Source: Limnomonas spitsbergensis (lineage: Eukaryota; Chlorophyta; Chlorophyceae; Chlamydomonadales). From it: a DNA stretch of 64,000 nucleotides. This document shows, piece by piece, positions 13,601 to 25,600 of the stretch (within the stretch, counting starts at the first letter, position 1; every line of letters starts with the position of its first letter). The stretch spans positions 1,426,001 through 1,490,000 of the forward strand of contig JAYJMM010000079.1 in NCBI GenBank assembly GCA_037349105.1, read 5' to 3'. The notes below the pieces were generated by a model. That model had not been told where the DNA came from. It searched no databases and saw only the letters and a list, made by a program, of their open reading frames with translations. Both the position numbers and the translations under genes were made by a program.

Positions 13601-16600
13601 TTAATTTCCGGCGTACAAAAGACTGAGACTGCTTTTACGGGCCCTGTCCTCCACTGCAGCATACTCTCCTCGTCAAGGCTACCACCTGGACTCTTGGGCA
13701 GGCATCAGCAGAGCCTCGAGGGGGGGGCACAGTGTGACCACAGAATGATGGGGGGGAGTGGATGAGGGGGGAACTAAATCAAATCAAATGAAAAGGGGGG
13801 GAGGGGTCCAACAGCTTAAAAATGGGACAATTGGAGAAAAAATGCAGGTATGCTCCACTTTCACAGCTGGCACCCGGACATATGGGCAGGTATCAACCAA
13901 GCCTGAGGGGGGGGGGGGCAACAGTGGAAGAAACTTAAGGAAAACAATTTGAGAAAACTGTAGTAGACTTACCTTCACGGCTGGTACCTGGACACATGGG
14001 AAGGCATCAACCAACTAACCCAGCCTGAAAGAGGGGTCCAGCAGTGAAAATAGCTGCTGAAACAATTGGGCTAAACAGCAAAAAATAGTCAAAAAAATGG
14101 CTAAACCGGAGGAGAACTGAACTAGACTCCAGCCTTTTGGCTGTCACCTGGACACATAAGAATGCTCGGCCAAGCTTGAGAGGGGGGGCCTACAGTGAGA
14201 AAAGGTACAGAACAAATTGAGGAGCGCTTTGGGAAACTAAAGAAGTACTGCGGAAAAAATTACCAAAGAAGCTTAGGAAGCACTTGAGAAATCCAACAGA
14301 AAACGTCAGAAGCTTTTAAGAAAAACTACAGGACAAGTGCAGAAAACTTAATTAGACTCAAACCTGACGGCTGCCACCCAGTCTTCAAGTGTGCAAGATC
14401 CGATGCCTGAGGTCAAGTGAGGTGTACTCCCAGTATACTCTCCCTTTTCAGCGTCAGGTACATGCTAGTGCAATGACCTCTGCTTCCCGCAGATTCTCCC
14501 TCCGCTGACGGCTGCCACCCGGTCCCCAAGCATGCAAGGTCCGATCCTGAGGGCTGTTCCTTCTCAGTGTCTATAACACTCTAGCACAATGACCTCCGCT
14601 TCCCGCCTCTTCTCCCGCCGCCGCCACTCAGACTCCAACCAACTAGACTTTCAGCGTCAGGTACATGGTAGTGCAATGACCTCCGCTTCCCGCAACTTCT
14701 CCCGCCGCCGCCACTCAGACTCCAACCTGACGGCTACCAACTAGACTTCAAGTGATCCTGAGGACTGCTCCCTTTTTCGAGAATGAAACACACCAGTGCA
14801 ATCACCTCTGCTACGTCTGTTCCTTTCCTTTCTCCTCTAGCCTTATGTTTCTTTTCCTCCCGCCAGACAGTTGGGCGCCCATGCGAACGAGCCTTTTCAG
14901 CATGGCCCAGCGGTGCAATGTCATGGACTCACCTCCGCTTCCCGCAACTTCTCCCGCCGCCGCCACTCAGACTCCAAAGCGGACATCCGGGCCGCCTCGC
15001 GCTCGCGCAGCTCAGCCCGCCAGCGTGCCTCCTCAGCTGCGGGGGGCAGAGGAGGAGGGTCAAAGAGAGGAAGGAACCACACACATACGGAAGGACGCTT
15101 GCGCAGCTCAGCCCGCCAGCGTGCCTCCTCAGCTGCGGGGGGCAGAGGAGGAGGGTCAAAGAGAGGAAGGAACCACACACATTCGGAAGGACGCTTGCGC
15201 AGCTCAGCCCGCCAGCGTGCCTCCTCAGCTGCGGGGGGCAGAGGAGGAGGGTCAAAGAGAGGAAGGAACCACACACATACGGAAGGACGCTTGCGCAGCT
15301 CAGCCCGCCAGCGTGCCTCCTCAGCTGCGGGGGCACACACACACATACCTGAGGAGGCCTCGACTTGTTCCGGAAGCAACGCAGCGTGAACACGGAGGTC
15401 TATCCAGAGAAGGTCCGGCACATCTCTGTCAGGCAATATCAGTCATGAAAAATTGACGCCAAGGAGCCCCCCCTACTTACTGCAGGCCCCTTTCACCCTA
15501 AGCCCTGAACCCTTTTACACATCGCCCGCACAGGACAATACAGTGAGATGAGGTTATGAGGTGCATTATGATTTGTGCTGCTGTGCGCCTGCCACTAAAA
15601 AAATAGTTGTTTCTCAGGCTTTCCAGTTGCCTGCCTCTCAAACTCAACTTCCACATATCAGAAGGAGTGTTTAGGTACCAAGATTCCGGTGGGTGTTCTG
15701 ATACTGCCCCCCCCCCCCCCCCAGCTGCACGCCAGAATGCCAAATCTCATCCCCGGGTCCCATCTGGTTTCCACACTTCGAGCTCAAAGGCAGCTCGCCT
15801 TGATTCCACACGCCAAGCTTTCTGAAAGCTCAACCCATTTCCACACTTCAAGCTCCCAGACGGCTTACCTCGTTTCCACACCTCAAGCACTCAGACAGCT
15901 CACCTCGTTTCCACACTTCAAGCTCCCAGGCAACCTGGTACTCAGGGGGCACTGAAGCGGAGGCAGCTGAGGCAGCCGCCAGCACAGCCACGCTCTCCTC
16001 CCTCCCTGTCCCACCTCCGCCCCGCCCCGCCGCAGCCCCTGCAGCCGTGCTCTCCTTCCTCCCAGCTCCTCCGCCGCCCCTCCCCGCACCACCGCCTGCT
16101 CTCCCCGCAACTCCGGCGCCCATCCTCTCGCCTCCGTCACCCCTTCCTGCCACCCCTGCAGCTGCGCCCGTACCCCACGCCGCTGATTCCATAGGCACTA
16201 CATAGCCTGGCTGGGCGGGCAGTACGGCAGTACTGGAAGGCGGCACATAGGGCTGCGGCATGTCAGCTGGGGCTGGGCTCTCTAGCGCCACTATGGCCCT
16301 CACCATACCCACCTACAACAGCAAAAGCAGCAGAAACAACAGCAATGTCAGGAGAAACAGCAGCAGTACCTGCAGCAGCATGAACATCCGCAACAACAGC
16401 TGCAACATTAGCAGCAGTAATATTCTCAACATCAGCAGCATGAAGAGCATTAAAGCAGCAGCAGCAGTATAAAAACGTCAGCAGCAGCAGCAACACCAGC
16501 AGCAGGAGCAGCAACGGCAGCAGCAACGGCAGCAGCAGCAGCTGTAGCAGCAACGACAGCGGCAGCAGCAGCAACATTATCAGCATCAGCATCAGCATCA

Positions 16601-19600
16601 GCAGCAATATTAGTTGGAACGGGAACCACAGCGTTGGCAACAGCATCAGTAGCAAAGGCTCAAGCAACGACAGCAGAAGCATTGTCAGCACGAGGAGCAG
16701 CAGAAGCAATATTAGCATGAATCTCAAGTTATCTTGTACAGAATTGTCAAAAAGCAGAACTACAAATCCCGAGGGCCGCTGCTCTTGTTGCCGTAATACC
16801 GTACCTGCTACCAGATACAATATTATAATTAGGTTGCCCCTGCTATCGTCCCCCACCAGGCAAATAAACATGGCATGCCTAGGTCCTACCACCTCCCCCA
16901 GAGAGCACCTCACCTCTTCGCCCCTAGGCCTTGCACCCTCCCCCAGTATGCATCTCACCTGCACCTGCTCCTCCCTTTGAGCCTGACCAGGGGCGCCTGG
17001 CGTCACCATCAGCGCCTACAGGACGTTTGTGCGGTACAGTCTCAAGCTACGGTGACGCAGTACAATGTTGCAGGGCAGAGTGGCAGGATATCTGTGCGGT
17101 ACAGTGTTAAGATAAAGTGTTGAAGTACAATGCTGCAGGATAGTGTTGCGGAACAGTGCTGCGGTACAGTGCTGAGATAAAGTGTTACCATAGAAGTGTT
17201 GCAGGATAGTGTTGCGGTACACTGTTTTGATAAAGTGTTGCATGATAGTGAAGCGGTATAGTGTAGCAGTACAGTGTCGCAGTAAAGTCTATATTGTTGC
17301 AGCATTTACATATCCAAAAGGAAAGCAGTATGCCTTCAGTGCACACCAGAGCACCTTGGGACATGCACGCATCTGTACCGGCACAAAATGCCTGCAACCA
17401 TATCCAACCACCCACCTGCACCAGCACGTAACTCTCCGCCCTCAAACACGTAAAAATACCCATGGCCTTACCCCAATTTTCCATTATCTTACTCACACAT
17501 ATTTATTTTTGCCACAAATGGAGTCATCAGCCACAAACCGGACTGCACTGGCATATGTCGTTGCACTACCTCATCCACCCAGAGTCATCTACACGCAACC
17601 ACAGCCGTGTGCCCACATGCACCCTATACTGAGCCACCCACCCCCCAATGCCAGCGTGTAACCGCCCCGGCAGCTGTCGTGGAGAAATTGAGCCATGCCC
17701 CCAATAGCAACCATAGCCATACACCCACCCGCACCATGGACTAGCATGCGGTCAGGGGTAGGTACTAAACATGAGGCACACATTGACTGGTGCCAATGCG
17801 TAACCATCCACCCAGCTGTCGTGGAGTAACGGAGCCATGCCCCTACATGCAATCATAACCATACATCCGCCTGCATCATTGACTGGCATGCAGTCAGGGT
17901 CAGGGATCAAACCTGAGCCACCCACCCACCTGCACTGGTGCATAACCGTCCACCCAGCTGTCGTTGAGTAACGGAGCCATGCCCCGACATGCAAGCATAA
18001 CCATGCACCTACCTGTACTGGCGTGTAATCGTCCACCCAGCAATCGTTGAGTAACGGAGCCATGCCCCTACATGCAAACATAGCCACCCACCCACCTGAA
18101 TCAAGGACTGGCGTGCGGTCAGGGTCGGGAATCAAACCTGAGCCACCCACCCACAGGTGCCAGCGCATAACCGACCACCCAGCTGTCGTGGAGCAAGGGA
18201 GTCATGCCGCCACTATCAACAAGGGCCATGCATCCATGACCATGCAGCCATGACCATGCATCCATGACCATGCAACCACCTGTACCGTAACCGTCCACCC
18301 AGCAGTCATGGAGTTACGGAGCCATGCTCGGTGCTCCCACCAGCAAGCATAACCATGCACCCACCTGTACCGGCGCGTAACCGTCCACCCAGCAGTCATG
18401 GAGTAACGGAGCCAGCGGCACCGAAGCCAGGCCCAGCAGCGTGTCGCTCCGGAACCGCTCCTTGTGCCACACCTCTAAGCTAATGTGTGGATCGTCGCCC
18501 AGCACCCTGGCCAGCTCCATGACCCCCGCGACAAACTCGAGGCTGCCGCAGCTGTGGACAAACGGGAGGGGCACACGCATGGGCTGGGCACTTGTATGGG
18601 CTAGGCACGTATGGGAATAGGCTGGGCACACGTATGGGCTGGGCTGGGCATTTCTGGGTTGGGCACGTATGGGAATAGGCTGGGCACACGCATGGGCTGG
18701 GCACTTGTATGGGCTAGGCACGTATGGGAATAGGCTGGGCACACGTATGGGCTGGGCTGGGCATTTCTGGGTTGGGCACGTATGGGAATAGGCTGGGCAC
18801 ACGCATGGGCTGGGCACTTGTATGGGCTAGGCACGTATGGGAATAGGCTGGGCACACATATGGGCTGGGCTGGGCGTTTCTGGGCTGGGCACACATATGG
18901 GCTGGGCTGGGCATTTCTGGGCTGGGCACACGTATGGGCTGGGCTGGGCATTTCTGGGCTGTTACAGGTATGGGCTGGGCACATACCGGAATGAATAAAC
19001 GGCAGGGACACATGCGTTTCTGGGCTAGACGCTTGCGGGTATGAATGGATAGGCTGGGCACCTAGGGGCATGAACGGACGGGCTGGGTACTTGCAATTCA
19101 AGGCATGGAAGTAGAGCTCGAACAAGCGGGCTGACCAAACGGGCTGGGCACATGAGGGCATGAACAGACCTTGACCGGTCTGCAGCCTGTGGCTCAAGCA
19201 ATATAACTCCCTGCACCTAGTCCTACCAGCCTTGGGCTGGGCTAGGGATGAAGGGCTGAAGCACCCTAAAAGAAACATTGAGGGGTGGTCGAGGCCGGCC
19301 TGGGAGGACATGTGACAAACCACCGCGATGTCTTGAAAGATCAAATAAGACGATGTTTCCCATTCAGATGCAGGCCGTCCCCTCGCGCTCCTCACCCATT
19401 ATAAAGCATGTCTTGCACAATGCACACACTTCTCACATAATTAACCTATTTTAGATTTATAATGAGTCGCGTCTGCCTCACACTGTTCACACTCCTGACG
19501 GGACCCTAATTGAGCTCGAAGAGTTACGCTGCGGCTTCTACACCATTGAACAGCACTTCCAAACCACACTGTTCACCCCTCACCTATTGTAATGCACGTC

Positions 19601-22600
19601 CAATTCACACTGTTCACACCCCTGACCCATATTAAAGCGCGTCCACCCCACACTGTTCACAAACCCCAAACATTGTACAGAATCTCCACCCTGCACTGTT
19701 CACACTTTCCACTCATTGTTAAGCATGCACTCTGTGCCTCAGGCGATGCATACACTCCTCACCCTTCATGAAACACGCAATGTCTTGAATACTCCCCCAT
19801 TATGAAGCACACCCACACCGGCTCCGGACGAACATGCAACTGCCTTAATCTACGCATCAGGTTGTATGATCTGTATTTCTTCACATCTCGACGCCACACA
19901 GTTCACACCTCTCACCCATTCTGCAGCATACCCTCTGCGCCCCGCGCGATATCCATCGGAGGGAATGTCCTAAGGGGCATCATGCGTGAGGGTGGGCGTC
20001 CCCCGCCTGCAATCACCAGCTCCAGAACCTCGGGAGGCAACAGGGCTTGCACGTACGTGGAGCACATGTTGAGCGGCAGCTTTATACCGGCCTGAGAAGG
20101 GGGGGGAGGAAGAAGTGTCAGGTTGAATGAGCCTCGGCAACACCTCAGCCACACCTCAGCTACACCTGAGCTATAATTCAGCTACAAATCAGCTTTGTTG
20201 CAGCTACAATACAGCTGAACTTCAGCTATATTGTGGCCTGCAACGAAGGGGGCATTGGTGCAGCGTGCCCTGTTGCTGTCGCAAGGAAGTTTCAGAAGGT
20301 TTAGAGTGAACCTATAGAATAAAAGCCGCATGGGCGGCCTTCCACCTTACGGTGGAGGGCCCTGGGCAACCTTGGGTGCGGGTCCTGTCACGTTCTCTGG
20401 TTTCTCTCCGGTTCGCTCTGCCTGGCCCTTTCGCAAGAGGCAGTGGGTGGTTGCGTCAACTTTGTAACAACAACCTTGGGCTGCGGGAGATAGTGCAACG
20501 ATCCTAATAACCTAAGAGGACATTAAGTACACCTGGATCCTTTGGTCTGAGTGGCAAGAACACTTTAGGTAGGCCGCCCAAGGCTTTCGTCTCCATCGGC
20601 CCAGCGATGGTCGCCCAGGTGACCACTGACAAGTGGTATGGTGTGCATTTAGAGGAACACCGGCATGTAGCCTCCCTTGGCAGACACCTCAGAGCTTCAG
20701 CTACAATTCAGCTACATGGCTGCCTACAGCGGCCGGGACCTGGTGCAGGCAGCCCTGCTGCTTGGGCCGCCGTCGGCTCGTCCGTCAAGGCTTCATCTCA
20801 ATTGGCCCTGTGATGGTTGTGCCCCGGGATCGCCCCCAAAAGGGGTTTGGTGCACAATAAAAAAAGGGCTTAGGCACTAAGGGCAGGCCAGGTGAAAAAG
20901 GCGGAGAAGAAATGGCGAACTGGCATACCGGATTCGTGCATATCGGAGGTAAATCTGGATATCTTTATAATTGAAGCCCACGCTGTACCGACTCTCTGAT
21001 CCTTGCATGATTCCGTGAGTCGTATCGAAGGACACGCATTCTGCTATTTACCATATTGGCAGCCCCGGAAGGGATTTTTGAGCTGCCAAGGAGCTCAAGC
21101 CCTGTCCCAAAAAGGAGAGGAGCCTGAAAACTCATGTGAGGGTCACATGCATGCATGGGCTGGGCGCTCATGTGAGGTGCACATGCATGTATGGGCTGGG
21201 CGCTCATGTGAGGGTCACATGCATGCATGGGCTGGGCGCTCATGTGAGGTGCACATGCATGCATGGGCTGGGAGCTCATGTGAGGTGCACATGCATGTAT
21301 GGGCTGGGCGCTCATGTGAGGTGCACATGCATGCATGGGCTGGGCGCTCATGTGAGGTGCACATGCATGTATGGGCTGGGCGCTCATGTGAGGTGCACAT
21401 GCATGTATGGGCTGGGCGCTCATGTGAGGTGCACATGCATGCATGGGCTGGGCGCTCATGTGAGGTGCACATGCATGTATGGGCTGGGCGCTCATGTGAG
21501 GTGCACATGCATGTATGGGCTGGGCGCTCATGTGAGGTGCACATGCATGCATGGGCTGGGCGCTCATGTGAGGTGCACATGCATGCATGGGCTGGGCGCT
21601 CATGTGAGGTGCACATGCATGCATGGGCTGGGCGCTCATGTGAGGTGCACATGCATGCATGGGCTGGGCGCTCATGTGAGGTGCACATGCATGTATGGGC
21701 TGGGCAATTCTGGGAATGAACAAATGGGGGGGACGAAGGCATGAATGTGCTGAGCACTTAAAGGCATGCATGGACAGGCTCAAGCCCTGCGCCCCTGCCC
21801 CCAAAGGAGAGGAGTCTTCACTCTGAAAACTCAAGCGACCGCATTCTGAATTACGTACCAGTACATCAAATATTGAATCCACTTATTTAAGGGGTACGCA
21901 TGGCAAATTTTGCAGCAGGCGGGTCAATGATGTTAAACCTCTGAGTCCTGTTCAAAAGGCTTGGCCACGTGGGCGCCCGACATATCGGTTGGGAGGAAAG
22001 AGACAAAAATAAGAGGTAGATGGGTGGAGAAGGCTGAGCTGTAAATTCAGGACGGCGCCACTTTCAAAACTCCTCCCGGCAAGCCCCCTGACCCATCAAA
22101 CGGGTCCCCACCTGGAAGCTCAGCCTCGGCTTTCACACTTTTTCACACCTGGGCTGACCTTGAATGAATCCCCCACAATAATGGAAAACTCTTGAGCCCA
22201 AACCTGGAAAAAAACTCGCACCTGGAAGCTCTGCCTCTATTCTCACACTTCTCACGCTTCTCACACTGCTGCCCTGAAATTAAGCGAAGAGCCCTGCCTC
22301 TGATCCATCAATCAGGTCTCCACCTGGAACATCCATCTTGGATCTCACACTTTTTCACACATACATTCCCACACACTAGAATAGGAACAGTACCCCTCAT
22401 CCATCAGGCAGGTGCACTCACCTGAAGGGTCCGTCTCAGCTCACACGTTTTCCCACATGAATTTATCCACACATTATGAGGAACAGTGTCTCTGATCCAT
22501 GAAACAGGTGCACCCTCCTGGAAACTGCGCCTTTGTTCTCACATTGTCTCACACATTCGTTTCCCCATAATAATAAGGGCAACTGCCTCTGATCCATCAA

Positions 22601-25600
22601 ACAGGTGCACGCTACTGGAAACTCCGCAGCTTAAAGAACAGCACATACGGTAAACCCTAAACCATGACCATGCACCTACTTGGAAGCCTTAAACCCTTCA
22701 ACCTAGACCCTGAACAGGTCGCCACCTGGATGCCCTAAAGCCTGAAACCCTGAACCCGCCCCTCCGTGGAAGGCCTTCGCCCTGAAAAAACTATATATAA
22801 ACCCGAAACAGGTCCCTACCTGGAAGCTTCTGAGCTCGATCGACAGCACAAAATGCCGGAAGGGCCCGTCCGCCTGCGAGGGTGCGGGCCGTGCCTGCAT
22901 GCGCTGGTACAGCTGCCGGCGGGGTGAGCCGCCGCCCTCGGCACCTGCTGCTGCCGCGTCTCGAGGCAGGCCCTGCTGCTGCTGCCCCTGCTGCTGCCGC
23001 CCCTCCTGTTCATGCCCACCCTGCTGCTGCGCCGGCCTCCCAAAGCCCAGGGCAGCATCATCATAACTGCTCCCATCCGGCGCAGCTGCAGATTCTCGAA
23101 ACTGCACGCCGGGTGCCGCTGACGGGGCGATTGTAGTTAAAGTGTGGCCAGGGACGGCGGCGGTAGCAGAGGAGGAGGAGGCAGCCGCAGCGTTCCCCGA
23201 CCCCGATCCGCCAGCACCCGATGAGCCGCCGCCTCCGCTGCCGACAAGCTGAGCCTTGGCCTGATCTGGATCTGGATCCAAGGGGCCTGCCTGCGCGTTG
23301 GTCTCGGGGCTTGCCGCCTCAAAGCCGCTGCTGTATCCGGAGCCGTGCCCTGAGCTGCCGGCGGCCTTCTGCGAGCCGCCGGTCGACCGCCGCACCTTCG
23401 GCGTTCCGGCCGGTGCCGATGCTGGGGCAGGGGCGGTGATATAATTTCAAACATAATTACGGTATGTAAAACATGGCAAAAGTGTGGAAACATAAGAAGA
23501 TGTGTGAGAGTGTTCCAGGCAATGCGGATGCCCATGCTCTAAGGTCGAGGGTGGCAGCATACCGGTAAGCTGGCAGCAGAAATGTTATCAGCTATGCCTG
23601 CTTCCAGCAACCGCTTACAAGATTGTATCCTATATTTCACAATGTCAGACTGAAAATGTACCAGGAGCAAGACCTAAGCTAAAAGCCTTATATGCGAAAG
23701 TACTGTTCTCTGATGTCTGTCTCGGTTGTCGTTTTCTAGGCTTCTTCCGGTTCGCTCTGCTTAGCTCTTTCGTAAGAGGCTGTGGGTAATTGCGTCAACA
23801 ACTGGCAAGGCATCTATGCAACCACCCACTTGCCGTTAGGGCAATTTGGTGGTGGAATAAATGCCTTGCTAACACCTGCCTGAATGGCTAGTGGTTGCTT
23901 GAATGGATGCCATGCCAGGTTCTGGGGACTATTCTCCTACCAGGAACCGCCCCCGGTTGGGGGCGGATCTTTGTTGGGCCGGCTAATGCGCTGTCCATGA
24001 TAACCGTAATCATCATTTATACGGTTATACCAGACATGTTCTGGGGACTCTTCTCCTACCTGGAACTGGCCCCGACACCTTCATAGGGCCGGCTAATGTG
24101 CTGTCCAACTGATTCATTACCGCCGCTTCAGCATCGCTGTCCTTGACCACCTCCTCCACAAGCTCATAATAAACGTGCACCTGTGTGATCAAGGGTTCAG
24201 ATTAAGGGTGTAGGAATTTGCACGTGCACAGACATGACCAGGAAGTAGAGCATAGACCCATGGCGTAGACCCTAAATAAGACTTCAGGGTTCAAGATTAG
24301 ATTAAAATAACGGTAAATAGATTTACAATAATATAATATAAAGGTTAGATACAAATATCTGACCTTGAACCCTGAAGCCTCATTTTCACCTGGCAGGCAC
24401 CACGCGTACGTAGCATTACATCTCTTTCACCGTGGGGGTATAGCGAGTGCTGATGTGGATTAAGGTCATAGCCCTAGACCCTCAAACCTCCTTTCCGTCG
24501 CAGGGGTACAAAGAGTGCTGATGTGGACAAGCCTCCATTTACCTAGGGGGGTATCATGTGTGCTGATGGGGACAAGGGCTTATAAATCAACTCACCAGTG
24601 CTGATGGGGATAAGGAAATGACCCTTTCCCATGGAGCCTCCCACTCCTAGGGAGTGTCTCGAATGCTGATGTGGATTAGGGTTTGCAAATCAATGAAACC
24701 ATCAGCCTTAAGCCTCACTCTCTCACCTGGGGAGTGTCACGGGTGCTGACGGGGCCAGTGAGCGACATCCACTCCCCTGTGCGGGTGGGTTTAGGGTGGA
24801 AGGTAGGGTGTGGCGCATTGGGGTGTAGGTGACTGGGTTTAGGGTTTAAAGTATGGAAGGGTGCAGCCGAGCAGGTATGGTCGTGCACAATGGGTTGGGT
24901 TAAGGGTTCAAGGTTTGGCGAGTTGCAGGTATGGTGGGACACCTTGGGATTGGACAACTTGGGTCCAGGGGTTCCAGCAGTCCAAATAGCATGCAGGGCT
25001 TAAAGGATGCAGGGAGGAGTGCGGCTAAGATGATGAATAAGGACATGGTTTGCATGCAAGAGTACACAGGCTATCATTGAGGGATTGCAGGAGCAGGGAG
25101 GAGTGCGGCTAAACGGATGGACGAGTCTCACACGGCCTGGTTTGAATGCAAACGTTAGCAGGTTGTTATGCAGGGCTGTTGCAGGGTTGTTGCAGGACTG
25201 TTGCAAGGCTGTTGCAAGGCTGTGCCAGGGTTGTTGCAGGGTTGTTGCAAGGCTGTAGCAGGGCTGGGGCACTGAGCAGCACATATCAACGCGTATTGCA
25301 GGGCATCGTTTGCATGCAAGAGTAAGCAGGCTAAGAGCTATGGCTGTTGCAAGGCTGCTTCAAGGTTGGGTGCCTGGGTAGCACCCAGGCTGCATCCTTG
25401 GAAGACGAGGCGTATACCCTAATAGCCCTGTTAAGGTTTTAGGGTGTATGTTAAGATCAACCCACAAACCCGTCAGGGGGTATTCCTGCCTGGGCCTGTT
25501 TGTAGGGAGCAGGATAGCTGCATACATACGGTACGGTCTTGCATACATGATCTATAACGTAGGTACTGTATGCATGGCGTTTAGGCGGAGGCAAGGCTAC

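Noticed and set aside
16263..17009. Leu-rich minus-strand frame of 248 codons
   Set aside because: It joins exon 8, the CTG-rich intron 8 and part of exon 9; only the two phase-correct exons are coding.
20965..21882. 305-codon minus-strand open frame with CAPHMSAQPMHA repeats
   Set aside because: It is produced by the 36-bp minisatellite inside a CEP120 intron; equally long frames exist on the other strand.
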